This document shows positions 8,766-17,400 of a stretch of DNA of 64,000 nt, in pieces. Numbering within the stretch: position 1 is the first letter of the stretch; every line of letters starts with the position of its first letter. Position numbers and translations under genes: made by a program. The DNA lies in NCBI RefSeq assembly GCF_009758015.1, contig NZ_WSEL01000009.1:558001-622000 (forward strand), read 5' to 3'. This stretch comes from Ramlibacter pinisoli. Lineage in GTDB: Bacteria > Pseudomonadota > Gammaproteobacteria > Burkholderiales > Burkholderiaceae_C. The notes below the pieces were generated by a model. It searched no databases. It saw only the letters and a list, made by a program, of their open reading frames with translations, and was not told where the DNA came from.

Positions 8766-9334
8766 GGATGCATCCTTTCGAGCGCGCCGGGCGACCGGCC
8801 CGGCTCGGGAATGAAGTCCGGCCAGGACCGGTCCTTGTCGGAGATCTGCCGCACCGGCTGCGGCCAGCGGATGTCGAAGGCGGGGTCGTCGTGGCGCGCG
8901 CCGCGCTCGGCCGTCGGCTCGTAGAAGGCCGACATCTGGTAGCTGACCACGGCGTCGTCGGTGAGCGTGATGAAGCCGTGGGCGAATCCCTTGGGCACCA
9001 GCAGCATGCGGCCGTTCGATTCGGTCAGTTCCACGCCGATCCAGCGGCAATAGGTGGGCGATTCCGGGCGCAGGTCGACGATGGCGTCCCAGACGGCGCC
9101 CCGCAGGCAGCGCACGAGCTTGTCTTCCTGGTGCGGTGCGCCCTGGAAATGCATGCCACGCAGGGTGCCGGCCTGGTGGTTGACCGAGACGCTGCCCTGC
9201 ACCATGCGCGACGGCAGGCCGTGGGCGGCGAACTCCCGCTCGCACCAGGTCCGGGCGAATTGCCCACGCTCATCCCGGCGCGGCTCGAGGTCGACAACCG
9301 TGGCCCCGGGCAGCTCCGTCGCCGTGAAGATCAT
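8762..9334 (-). CDS. rfbC: dTDP-4-dehydrorhamnose 3,5-epimerase-like protein
   Basis: 190 residues, the usual RfbC/RmlC length. The cupin active-site histidine is in 'GTLRGMHFQ' (H62) and 'PKGFAHGF' marks the second conserved strand. RmlC enzymes epimerise C3 and/or C5 of 4-keto-6-deoxy nucleotide sugars. No rmlA, rmlB or rmlD accompanies it, so here it may act on a CDP- or dTDP-keto sugar in the same island rather than in rhamnose synthesis. It overlaps both neighbours by 4 bp (9331-9334 and 8762-8765) in a three-gene minus-strand operon. Confidence 0.85.
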   Translation of the reverse strand: MIFTATELPGATVVDLEPRRDERGQFARTWCEREFAAHGLPSRMVQGSVSVNHQAGTLRGMHFQGAPHQEDKLVRCLRGAVWDAIVDLRPESPTYCRWIGVELTESNGRMLLVPKGFAHGFITLTDDAVVSYQMSAFYEPTAERGARHDDPAFDIRWPQPVRQISDKDRSWPDFIPEPGRSPGALERMHP

Positions 9335-10404
9335 GGGCGCATCGTCCTCGCGTCGCGGGCCACGCCCGGTGCATGCTGGACATGTGTGCCGGGCTTGGCG
9401 GCGGTGGCACGGGGACGGACACTGGGCACCGAATGCAGCCGCACCGGCGCCGCGGGCGACGGCGCGCTGCCGTCCCGCAACAGCTCGCCCACCACCCGCT
9501 GGCGCACCGGCGCAGCGGGATCGTCCGGGAACTTGCGGGCGAAGTAGGCGGGCGAGTCGCGCAGCAGCTGCAGGTCGCCCTCGCCGAAGGTCCCCACGTG
9601 CGCGCCGTCGAACCTCTGGATCTCGTGGTTCATCGGGCCACGTGTCGCGGCCAGCTGCATCAGCAGCGTCGGGAACAGGAATTCCTCGGCAATGCGCAGG
9701 CCGCTGAAATAGTCGCGCACGCCCGGCCGCTCGAACAGGCGCACCATGCCCTCGACCATCTCGCGCCGGGCGCCGAACCAGGCCGACCCGTAGTACGGGC
9801 GGAAGGCCTCGCCGAAGGGATGGCGCCCGATCGCGGGCCGCGCGAGGGCCTTGATCAAGAGGGCGGACGGCCAGGACAGCAGCCCCCTGCCCTCTCCGCT
9901 GTGCAGCCAGATGCCGGCCTCGTCGCGGCGTCCCGGCGAGTTGCCGAAGTACAGGTTGGACGCCTGCCGGGCGACGCGGTGGCGCCAGGTGTCCTGGGGC
10001 GTGAAGGCCCGGTAGCCCACGCTCATCAGCGCATCGCGGTCGCCGAGCAGGTCGATGCAGTCGAAATGGGCCTGCGCGCCGCCGTCCACGCAGGCCTCGA
10101 ACTGGGCGATCGGCTTGATCGGCAGGCAGGTGGGGCTGAGCAACTGGAGGTAGTCGAACTCGAAGTTGCGCAACGCGTGGCGCAGCGAGTGGAAGATGCC
10201 GTCGACGAACCCGAAATACGCCCAGCCGGTGCGCTTCGGCTCAGGGACCAGCCGCACGTTGGGCGCATCGAGGGGAAAGTGCGGCGTCTGCGAGAAATCG
10301 TGGTGGACCAGCGCGACGTGCGGAGCCAATGTCCCAGCCAGCTGGTCGACGGTCTCAGGCCTGCTGACCGCCGACATGATCAGGAACAGGATTCGCGGCT
10401 GCAT
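9331..10404 (-). CDS. Core-2/I-branching-type glycosyltransferase (GT14-like)
   Basis: 357 residues. The N-terminal 'ILFLIMSAVSRPE' and the central 'DYLQLLSPTCLPIKP' resemble the bacterial core-2/I-branching N-acetylglucosaminyltransferase family (GT14), in which the 'LLSGxDxPI' segment lies in the donor site. The ATG at 10404 sits 7 bp after AGGAG; the TTG just before it is less likely. It probably adds a sugar to a surface glycan. As the first gene of the operon with rfbC and the epimerase, it may transfer the sugar those enzymes make. Family assignment moderately sure; donor and acceptor unknown. Confidence 0.65.
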   Translation of the reverse strand: MQPRILFLIMSAVSRPETVDQLAGTLAPHVALVHHDFSQTPHFPLDAPNVRLVPEPKRTGWAYFGFVDGIFHSLRHALRNFEFDYLQLLSPTCLPIKPIAQFEACVDGGAQAHFDCIDLLGDRDALMSVGYRAFTPQDTWRHRVARQASNLYFGNSPGRRDEAGIWLHSGEGRGLLSWPSALLIKALARPAIGRHPFGEAFRPYYGSAWFGARREMVEGMVRLFERPGVRDYFSGLRIAEEFLFPTLLMQLAATRGPMNHEIQRFDGAHVGTFGEGDLQLLRDSPAYFARKFPDDPAAPVRQRVVGELLRDGSAPSPAAPVRLHSVPSVRPRATAAKPGTHVQHAPGVARDARTMRP

Positions 10405-10625
10405 CAAGGTGCTCCTCGGGTGTCCATCGCAGCGGTTGCCCGGCTGGTTCGGCTAGGCCTCAAGGGCGGCCTGCACGGCAGAACTATACGGAGGCCCAGC
10501 TGGCCGCAAGGCATCCATGGCCCATTTTGGATGTTGTCCGACAGAGCGGCCCGCCAGCATCCGACAGGGCCCATCCGTATCGGCCGCTCCTGCGTTGCGG
10601 CCCCGCATCGAACAATGGCCGAGCC
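10405..10625. other. Divergent intergenic region between glycosyltransferase and SDR genes
   Basis: 221 bp separate two divergently read genes, so promoters for both must lie here. The stretch is GC-rich, and I see no convincing -35/-10 pair or operator palindrome. Confidence 0.4.
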
Positions 10626-11354
10626 ATGAACCCGCTGCAGGATCGCACTGCCCTCGTCACCGGCGCCAGCAGCGGCGTCGGCAGGGCGATCGCGCTGGCG
10701 CTCGCGGCGCACGGCGCCGACCTGTCCCTGGTGGGCCGGCGCCCCGGGGCGCTGGAGGCGGTCGCGCAGCAGGCCCGCACAAGCGGTGGCCGCGCCCGCT
10801 GCTACCAGGCCGACCTGGCCTCGGAACAGGACCTCGGGTCGCTGCTGGACACGCTGCGCAGGGACCTTCCCTCGCTCGACATCCTGGTCCATTCGGCCGG
10901 TGTCATCCGACACGGGTCGTTCGCGACGGCCAGCGCCGACCAGTTCGACCACCACTACCGGACCAACGTGCGTGCACCCTACGCACTCACCCAGGTTCTC
11001 CTGCCCGCCCTCCTGGCTGCGCGAGGCCAGGTCGTGTTCGTGAACTCCTCCGCCGGGCTCTCGGCCGGAGCCAACGTGGGCCAGTACGCTGCCACCAAGC
11101 ATGCGTTGCGGGCGATGGCCGACAGCTTGCGTGCGGAAGTGAACCCTGGCGGCGTGCGCGTCCTCAGCCTCTATCTGGGCCGCACCGCGACGGCGATGCA
11201 GGAGGAACTGCATGGCGTGGAAGGCAAACCCTACCGCCCGGAGCTGCTGATTCAACCGGCCGACGTCGCGGCGGCCGCGTTGCACGCGTTGCAGGCGCCG
11301 CGCAACGTGGAGATCACCGAGATCTGCATGCGGCCCATGGTGAAGCAGGCATGA
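10626..11354 (+). CDS. Classical short-chain dehydrogenase/reductase
   Basis: 242 residues, the classical SDR length. Cofactor motif TGASSGVG starts near residue 13, 'NSSAG' holds the catalytic serine and 'YAATK' the Tyr/Lys pair. It should reduce a ketone or oxidise an alcohol with NAD(P)H. It opens the plus-strand arm of the glycan island, facing away from the glycosyltransferase operon, and could reduce a keto sugar, although classical SDRs act on many substrates. A 7-bp stem-loop lies after it (11402-11408 with 11428-11434). Confidence 0.82.
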   Translation: MNPLQDRTALVTGASSGVGRAIALALAAHGADLSLVGRRPGALEAVAQQARTSGGRARCYQADLASEQDLGSLLDTLRRDLPSLDILVHSAGVIRHGSFATASADQFDHHYRTNVRAPYALTQVLLPALLAARGQVVFVNSSAGLSAGANVGQYAATKHALRAMADSLRAEVNPGGVRVLSLYLGRTATAMQEELHGVEGKPYRPELLIQPADVAAAALHALQAPRNVEITEICMRPMVKQA

Positions 11355-11401
11355 GGGCGCGCATGGCTGGCGTCCTACGCGGGGGCACTCCAACGTCCGA
11401 C

Positions 11402-11434
11402 GGGGCTGGATGTGCGTGAACACGGATCAGCCCC
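11402..11434. other. Stem-loop after the SDR gene
   Basis: GGGGCTG at 11402-11408 pairs exactly with CAGCCCC at 11428-11434 around a 19-nt loop. No T-tract follows on either strand, so it is not a textbook intrinsic terminator. It may mark the transcript end or stabilise the 3' end. Confidence 0.4.
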
Positions 11435-11502
11435 AATAATGAAAACGGCCGAGCCTTCGTTGGCGGCCGGCCGACGCAACCGTGCAAAGCAGGGAGAACT
11501 TG

Positions 11503-12783
11503 ATGTCGACGATTCTGGAACGGCTCGGCGCCACCACCACGGGTGCGCCCCGCCAGGCAACATGCCGGTTCTGCGGCTCCGCGCTGCACCACACCTTCAC
11601 CGACCTGGGCATGTCGCCGCCCTGCGAGAGCTTCATCGCCGCAGAGCAGCTCAACCAGATGGAGCCGTTCTATCCGCTGCACGTCCACGTGTGCGACCAG
11701 TGCTTCCTGGTGCAGCTGGAGGAATACGTCAGCCCGCAGGCCATCTTCACCGAATACGCCTACTTCTCCTCCTACTCCACCAGCTGGCTGGCCCACGCGA
11801 AGGCCTACACCGACAAGATGGTCGAGCGCTTCGGTCTCGGCGCCGGCAGCCTCGCCGTCGAACTGGCCAGCAACGACGGCTACCTGCTGCAGTATTTCGT
11901 CGAGAAGGGCATTCCCGTGCTGGGCGTCGAACCGGCTGCCAACGTCGCGCGGGAAGCCGTGAAGAAGGGCATCCCGACCCTGGTGCGGTTCTTCGGCCGG
12001 GAACTGGCGGCCGAGATGGTGCGCGGCGGCACCCGCGCCGACCTCGTCCTGGGCAACAACGTCTTCGCCCACGTGCCGGACATCCGCAGCTTCGCCGACG
12101 GCATGCGGCTGCTGCTCAAGCCGCGGGGCGTGGTCACGCTGGAGTTCCCCCACCTCATGCGCCTGATGGAAGGCAACCAGTTCGACACGATCTACCACGA
12201 GCACTTCTCCTACCTGTCGTTCACCACGGCGATGAGGATCCTGGCCAAGTCCGGCCTCGCGGTGTTCGATGTCGAGGAGCTGCCCACCCATGGCGGCTCC
12301 CTGCGCGTCTATGCGCAGCTGGCAGACAGCGGCCCGCACCCCGTCGGCGAGCGGGTGCGGGAGCTGGCCCGGCGCGAGGAACTGGCGGGATTCGCGCGCA
12401 TGGAGACCTACCGCGCGTTCGACGAGCAGGTGAAGGCGACCAAGCGCCGCATCCTGGCGTTCCTGATCGACGCCAAGCGCGACGGCAAGACCATCGTCGG
12501 CTACGGCGCGCCCGGCAAGGGCAACACCCTGCTGAACTACTGCGGCATCCGCAGCGATTTCCTGGACTACACCGTCGACCGCAACCCCTACAAGCACGGG
12601 AAGTTCCTGCCCGGCACCCACATCCCGATCTTCGCCCCGGAGAAGATCCGCGAGACCCGGCCCGACTACGTCTTCATCCTGCCGTGGAACCTGAAGGACG
12701 AGATCCGGGAGCAGCTGTCGTACATCCGCGAGTGGGGAGGCCGCTGCGTGGTGCCGATCCCGGACGTGGAGATCCTTGGGTGA
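11503..12783 (+). CDS. NovU/TylCIII-type nucleotide-sugar C-methyltransferase
   Basis: 426 residues in three parts. The N-terminal zinc-binding domain has 'CRFCGS' and 'CDQCF' cysteine pairs. A Rossmann SAM-binding domain follows, with 'VELASNDGYLL' near residue 120. The C-terminal C-methyltransferase domain includes 'VGYGAPGKGNTLLN'. This architecture is that of sugar 3-C-methyltransferases (TylC3, NovU/CloU, EvaC), which methylate a 4-keto-deoxy nucleotide sugar to give a branched sugar. AGGGAGA at 11491-11497 supports the ATG at 11503. Its stop overlaps the next start (GTG 12780). Together with rfbF and rfbC-like genes it predicts a methyl-branched deoxysugar. Confidence 0.85.
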   Translation: MSTILERLGATTTGAPRQATCRFCGSALHHTFTDLGMSPPCESFIAAEQLNQMEPFYPLHVHVCDQCFLVQLEEYVSPQAIFTEYAYFSSYSTSWLAHAKAYTDKMVERFGLGAGSLAVELASNDGYLLQYFVEKGIPVLGVEPAANVAREAVKKGIPTLVRFFGRELAAEMVRGGTRADLVLGNNVFAHVPDIRSFADGMRLLLKPRGVVTLEFPHLMRLMEGNQFDTIYHEHFSYLSFTTAMRILAKSGLAVFDVEELPTHGGSLRVYAQLADSGPHPVGERVRELARREELAGFARMETYRAFDEQVKATKRRILAFLIDAKRDGKTIVGYGAPGKGNTLLNYCGIRSDFLDYTVDRNPYKHGKFLPGTHIPIFAPEKIRETRPDYVFILPWNLKDEIREQLSYIREWGGRCVVPIPDVEILG

Positions 12784-14111
12784 GCAACCCGGCCGGCTCC
12801 GCCGGCGAGCCCGCACCGGACGGCGCGGCCATGCATGCGCTGGTGCGCGAGCTGTACCCGATCTGCCGCAGCATCACCGGGGACGGTGTGCGGCAGACGC
12901 TGGCCCGCCTGCAGCAGGACATCCCGCTGCAGGTGCACGAGGTGCCCAGCGGAACGCCGGCGTTCGACTGGACCGTGCCGCGGGAATGGAACATCCGCGA
13001 CGCCTACGTCAAGGACTCGCGCGGCCAGCGGGTGATCGACTTCCGCCGCCACAACCTGCACGTGGTCAGCTACAGCGTGCCCGTTCGCGCGCGGATGTCG
13101 CTGGCCGAGTTGCGCCCGCACCTCCACAGCCTTCCCGACCAGCCCGACCTCATCCCGTACCGCACCTCCTACTACCGCGAGTCGTGGGGGTTCTGCCTGC
13201 CGCACCGGCAGCTGGAGGGCATGGCCGAGGACGACTACGAGGTGTGCATCGATACCACCCTCGAGCCCGGCCACCTGACCTACGGCGAATGCGTGCTGCC
13301 TGGCAGCGAGAGCTCCGAGGTGCTGCTCTCCTGCCACACCTGCCACCCCTCGCTGTGCAACGACAACCTGTCGGGGATCGCGGTGGCCACGTTCCTGGCG
13401 CGGCACCTGGCCGGGGTGCCGCACCGCCACACCTATCGCTTCGTGTTCATCCCGGGCACGATCGGATCGATCACCTGGCTCAGCCGCAACGAGGAGCAGG
13501 CCAAGGCCATCCGGCACGGCCTGGTGCTCACCTGCCTGGGCGACAGCGGCAACTTCACGTACAAGCGCAGCCGCCGGGGCGACGCGCCCATCGACGCCGC
13601 GGTCCGGCACGTGCTGCGGCACTCCCGGGGCGAGCACGCCCTCCTGGACTTCTCTCCCTACGGCTATGACGAGCGGCAGTACTGCTCGCCCGGGTTCGAC
13701 CTGCCGGTGGGTTGCCTGATGCGCAGCCACTACGGCCAGTTCCCGCAGTACCACACGTCGGCCGACGACCCCGGCTTCGTCACGCCCGGCCAGCTGGCCG
13801 ATTCGCTGGCGACAGTGCTGTCGGTCGTGCAGGTCCTGGAGCACGACCTCGCCTACGTCAACCTGAATCCGAAGTGCGAACCGCAGCTGGGCAAGCGGGG
13901 ACTCTATGGCGCCATGGGTGGCACCAGCATCCGGGACCTGGAGATGGCCATGCTGTGGGTGCTGAACCAGTCCGACGGGCGCCATGGCCTGCTGGACATC
14001 GCCGAGCGTGCCGGCCTGCCGTTCGAGCGCATCCACGAAGCCGCCAGGCTGCTGCTGCAGCACGACCTGCTGGCGCCGGCAGCCGCCGCCCCCTCACGCG
14101 CCCAGCACTAG
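12780..14111 (+). CDS. DUF4910-type aminopeptidase-like protein of a glycan island
   Basis: 443 residues from a GTG overlapping the upstream stop, with GGAGA at 12768-12772. The protein matches the DUF4910/DUF2172 'aminopeptidase-like' family found in polysaccharide and sugar-modification clusters. Metal-site candidates are 'SCHTCHPSLCNDNLSG' (His and Asp in an M28-like arrangement) and 'HTSADDPGF' toward the C-terminus; a winged-helix-like tail follows. Although the fold is peptidase-like, cluster context suggests hydrolysis of an amide on a sugar or sugar precursor. The real substrate is unknown. The 3' end overlaps the convergent PIG-L gene by 18 bp. Confidence 0.72.
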   Translation: MSNPAGSAGEPAPDGAAMHALVRELYPICRSITGDGVRQTLARLQQDIPLQVHEVPSGTPAFDWTVPREWNIRDAYVKDSRGQRVIDFRRHNLHVVSYSVPVRARMSLAELRPHLHSLPDQPDLIPYRTSYYRESWGFCLPHRQLEGMAEDDYEVCIDTTLEPGHLTYGECVLPGSESSEVLLSCHTCHPSLCNDNLSGIAVATFLARHLAGVPHRHTYRFVFIPGTIGSITWLSRNEEQAKAIRHGLVLTCLGDSGNFTYKRSRRGDAPIDAAVRHVLRHSRGEHALLDFSPYGYDERQYCSPGFDLPVGCLMRSHYGQFPQYHTSADDPGFVTPGQLADSLATVLSVVQVLEHDLAYVNLNPKCEPQLGKRGLYGAMGGTSIRDLEMAMLWVLNQSDGRHGLLDIAERAGLPFERIHEAARLLLQHDLLAPAAAAPSRAQH

Positions 14112-14756
14112 CTTGCGGCAGTGGAACGCCTCGGCGTGCCGTTCGGGCGCGCCGCTTTCGATGCCGCGCAGCCGGGCGATCGAGAGGAAGGTGTCCTCCG
14201 CCATCCAGTCCTTGCCGGCCTGCGAGCGGTAGACCTCCCGGATGATGCGGGCCTTGCGCTCGACCATCGCCTGCGGCAGCGGGCTGTAGAGGTTGGGCGT
14301 GCCCAGGTCGCCGTCGTACTTGGGGATCTCGTATTCCAGGATCAGGTGCCGCCGCCAGGTGTTCCAGGTCAGGTCGCTGACCGTGCGGTGGTCCTGGTGC
14401 CGGTCGTCGCGGTGATGGGTGAAGATCACATCCGGATCGACTTCCTGGCGCAGCTCGTCGAAGCACTGCTTGACCTCGGCGCCCTGGTAGGGGAAGTAGC
14501 CGTCCCGGAACTGCCGGACCACGACACGGGCCCGCCCTGCGGCATCGCCGAGGAAGCGGGCCGCGCCGGCACGCGCCTCCTGCTCGCGGACGGCGTCGGA
14601 ACTGAAGACCACCCAGGTGACCTGCGCGTGCGGTCGCTGCGCCAGCAACTGCAGGATGGTGCCGCCGCAGCCGATCTCGATGTCGTCGCAGTGCGCGCCG
14701 AGGAACAGCAGCTCGAGCGGGCCGGACGGATCGCGGGCCAGGGACAGCGGCAGCAT
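14094..14756 (-). CDS. PIG-L (LmbE) family deacetylase
   Basis: 220 residues with both zinc motifs of the family: 'AHCDDIEIGCGG' (residues 21-32, a variant of AHPDD with Cys for Pro) and 'THHRDDRHQDHR'. LmbE-like enzymes remove N-acetyl groups from amino sugars or pseudopeptides. It is translated 13 bp after the cytidylyltransferase gene, on the same strand. In this island it most likely deacetylates a glycan precursor or an N-acetylated sugar nucleotide, consistent with the amide-hydrolase-like neighbour. Specificity unknown. Confidence 0.82.
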   Translation of the reverse strand: MLPLSLARDPSGPLELLFLGAHCDDIEIGCGGTILQLLAQRPHAQVTWVVFSSDAVREQEARAGAARFLGDAAGRARVVVRQFRDGYFPYQGAEVKQCFDELRQEVDPDVIFTHHRDDRHQDHRTVSDLTWNTWRRHLILEYEIPKYDGDLGTPNLYSPLPQAMVERKARIIREVYRSQAGKDWMAEDTFLSIARLRGIESGAPERHAEAFHCRKLVLGA

Positions 14757-14769
14757 GCGTGGTCCGCGG

Positions 14770-15594
14770 TCACTGCCCCGCGGGAACGTCCGTGCGGCGC
14801 TCGACCGCCGCGGCCTTGCCGGCCTTCCACACCTCCCAGGGGGCGTTGCCGGTCGAGTACAGGTTCTCCAGGTGCTGCTTGTCCTTGATGGTGTCCATGC
14901 TGGCCCAGAAGCCGTCGTACACGTAGGCCAGCAGCTGCTGGTCGCTCGCGAGGCGGCGGAACGGCTCCTCCACCAGCTCCTCGCGGTCGCGCATGTACTC
15001 GAAGATCTGCTTGTTGAAGATGAAGTAGCCGCCGTTGATGCGGATCGCGCCGTTGTCGATGGGGCGGATGTCGGCCACCATGTTGCTGCCGGGTTGGAGT
15101 GAGACCACGTGGTAGCTCAGGTTCGGCCGCACGCACATGAAACTGGCCACCTTGCCGTGCTGGTGGAAGTAATCGAGGTGCTCGGTCAGCGGCAGGTCGG
15201 TCAGGCCGTCGCTGTAGTTGACCAGGAACTCATCCTCCCCCTGCAGGTACTTCTGCACGGCCCGCAGCCGCTGCCCGATGTTCGACGAGATGCCGGTGTC
15301 GGCGAACGTGATGCGCCAGTCCTCGATGTCGCGGCCCATGAGCTCCACGTTCCGGCCGCCGCCGGAGAGCACGAAGTCGTTCGAGACGCACTCGTTGTAG
15401 TTCAGGAAGTAGTTCTTGATCGCGTCGGCGCGGTAACCGAGGCAGAGGATGAAATCCTTGTGGCCGAAATGCGCGTAGTACTTCATGACGTGCCACAGGA
15501 GCGGCCGGTGCCCGATGTGCACCAGCGGCTTCGGCACGTTTTCGGCATCACGGATGCGCATGCCCAATCCACCGCAAAACAACACGACTTTCAT
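14770..15594 (-). CDS. rfbF: Glucose-1-phosphate cytidylyltransferase
   Basis: 274 residues, close to the 257-aa classical RfbF. The nucleotidyltransferase motif is 'LFCGGLGMRIRD..PKPL' at the N-terminus, with Met where most have Thr. 'GYRADAIKNYF' and 'GRNVELM' are characteristic of the CDP-glucose branch. The enzyme makes CDP-glucose from CTP and glucose-1-phosphate, the entry to CDP-3,6-dideoxy and CDP-branched sugars. The expected next enzyme, CDP-glucose 4,6-dehydratase (RfbG), is not in this window. It probably shares a transcript with the PIG-L gene downstream. Confidence 0.87.
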   Translation of the reverse strand: MKVVLFCGGLGMRIRDAENVPKPLVHIGHRPLLWHVMKYYAHFGHKDFILCLGYRADAIKNYFLNYNECVSNDFVLSGGGRNVELMGRDIEDWRITFADTGISSNIGQRLRAVQKYLQGEDEFLVNYSDGLTDLPLTEHLDYFHQHGKVASFMCVRPNLSYHVVSLQPGSNMVADIRPIDNGAIRINGGYFIFNKQIFEYMRDREELVEEPFRRLASDQQLLAYVYDGFWASMDTIKDKQHLENLYSTGNAPWEVWKAGKAAAVERRTDVPAGQ

Positions 15595-15737
15595 GCCTGC
15601 CCGTCCTGTCAGATGCTGAAGGACAAACTTTGCGACAGATCAGGCGCCCGCACTTGAGCAAGCTAACAGCGGTTGCAGAGGTTACGTCTTGCCTTCCCAT
15701 GAGCTCGATGGCGCGGACGGCGGGCCGACCCGGCGCT

Positions 15738-16577
15738 CTACAGCTTTTCGGTCTCGCCCTGCCGTGGCTGCCACTTCATGAGCCGGCGCTCAATGCGCCC
15801 CACCAGCCCATCGAGGGCCAGCGCGAAGGCCGTCAACACGACAATGCCCGCGAACACCGTGTTGACGTCGAACGTGCCCTCGGCCTGCAGGATCAGGTAA
15901 CCGACGCCGCGGGCCGACCCCAGGTACTCGCCCACCACTGCGCCCACGAAGGCGAGCCCGACCGACGTGTGCAGGCTGGAGAACACCCAGCTGGTGGCGC
16001 TGGGCAGGTAGACGGTGCGCAGGAGCTGCCGGCGGTTGGCGCCCAGCATGCGCGCGTTGGCCAGCACCACCGGGCTGACCTCCTTGACGCCCTGGTAGAC
16101 GTTGAAGAAAACGATGAAGAACACCAGGGTGACCGCCAGCGCCACCTTGCTCCAGATGCCCAGCCCGAACCAGAGGGCGAAGATCGGCGCGAGGATGACG
16201 CGCGGCATCGAGTTGGCGGCCTTGAGGTAGGGGTCGAGGATGGCGCCGGCCGCCGGCGCCAGCGCCAGCCACAGGCCGAAGCCCAGGCCGAGCAGCGTGC
16301 CGGCGCCGAACGCCAGCACCGTCTCCAGCAAGGTGATGCCCAGGTGCAGGTAGATGTCGGCGCGGCCTTCCAGGCCCTCCGGGAACAGCGCGTTCGGCGG
16401 CAGCGTGGCCGGCACGAACCACGCCCAGATGCGCCCGGCCACCAGCACCGGCTCGCCGATGAAGAACGCCGTCTGCTGGTTGCGCGACAGGAGATGCCAC
16501 AGCACCAGCATGCCGGCCAGCACCGCCACCTGCCAGGCTCCCAGGTTGCGTTCGTTGGGGCGCACCGCAGACCACAT
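15738..16577 (-). CDS. ABC transporter permease, SsuC/TauC-like
   Basis: 279 residues with about six hydrophobic helices and the inner-membrane signature 'ANSMPRVILAPIFALWFGLG' in the cytoplasmic EAA-like loop. This is the permease type paired with SsuB/TauB ATPases for sulfonate, taurine, nitrate or aromatic import. The start at 16577 (MWSAVRPNER) lies 4 bp after the ATPase stop. It is the third gene of a binding protein - ATPase - permease operon on the minus strand. Confidence 0.88.
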   Translation of the reverse strand: MWSAVRPNERNLGAWQVAVLAGMLVLWHLLSRNQQTAFFIGEPVLVAGRIWAWFVPATLPPNALFPEGLEGRADIYLHLGITLLETVLAFGAGTLLGLGFGLWLALAPAAGAILDPYLKAANSMPRVILAPIFALWFGLGIWSKVALAVTLVFFIVFFNVYQGVKEVSPVVLANARMLGANRRQLLRTVYLPSATSWVFSSLHTSVGLAFVGAVVGEYLGSARGVGYLILQAEGTFDVNTVFAGIVVLTAFALALDGLVGRIERRLMKWQPRQGETEKL

Positions 16578-16581
16578 CGCG

Positions 16582-17397
16582 CTACGCGGCCTTCTGCAGT
16601 TGCTGGGCATAGCCCTTGAGCACTTCGTCGCGCAGCACCGCCCAGATGCGCGCGTGCAGGTCGACGAAGCGCGGGTGCATTCGCACCTCGGCCACGTCAC
16701 GCGGGCGCGGCAGGTCGATCGTGAATTCGCCGATGGGGTGCGTGGCCGGCCCGGCGGACAGCACGACGACGCGGTCGCTCATGGCGATGGACTCGTCGAG
16801 GTCGTGCGTGATGAACAGCACGGCCTTCCGCTTCGCCGCCCACAGCGCCAGCACCTCGTTTTCCATCAGCTGGCGCGTCTGGATGTCCAGCGCCGAGAAC
16901 GGCTCATCCATCAGGATGATGTCGGGGTCGAGCGCCAGCACCTGGGCGAGCGCCGTGCGCTTGCGCATGCCGCCCGAGAGCTGGTGGGGGTAGCGGTCCT
17001 CGAAACCGGACAGGCCCACGCGGGCCAGCCAGGCGCGCGCCTGGTCGGCCGCGTCGGCATCGCCGGCGCCGCGATACTGCAGGCCGGCCATGACGTTCGC
17101 CAGCGCGCTGCGCCAGGGCATCAGGGCGTCGGACTGGAACATGTAGCCGGCCCGGCGGTTGGTGCCGGCCAGCGGCTCGCCGAACACCCGCACCTGGCCG
17201 GACGAGGGTTGCAGGAGGCCGGCCGCGACGTTCAGCAACGTCGACTTGCCGCAGCCGGTGGGGCCGACGACCGAGACGAACTCGCCGGCGGCCACCCGCA
17301 GGGTGGTGCCGCCGACGGCCGTGTAGCGCTGGCCGGGAGCGTCCTTCGACCGGAAAGTGACGGTGAGGTCGACGAGTTCGAGGGCGTCCGCAGCCAT
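16582..17397 (-). CDS. ABC transporter ATP-binding protein, SsuB/TauB-like
   Basis: 271 residues with a full nucleotide-binding domain: Walker A GPTGCGKST, ABC signature LSGGMRKR, Walker B IILMDEP and switch histidine in 'FITHDLDES'. It energises import through the neighbouring permease and should form a homodimer at the inner membrane. It begins 3 bp after the binding-protein stop (17401), so the operon is tightly coupled. Confidence 0.9.
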   Translation of the reverse strand: MAADALELVDLTVTFRSKDAPGQRYTAVGGTTLRVAAGEFVSVVGPTGCGKSTLLNVAAGLLQPSSGQVRVFGEPLAGTNRRAGYMFQSDALMPWRSALANVMAGLQYRGAGDADAADQARAWLARVGLSGFEDRYPHQLSGGMRKRTALAQVLALDPDIILMDEPFSALDIQTRQLMENEVLALWAAKRKAVLFITHDLDESIAMSDRVVVLSAGPATHPIGEFTIDLPRPRDVAEVRMHPRFVDLHARIWAVLRDEVLKGYAQQLQKAA

Positions 17398-17400
17398 CCC

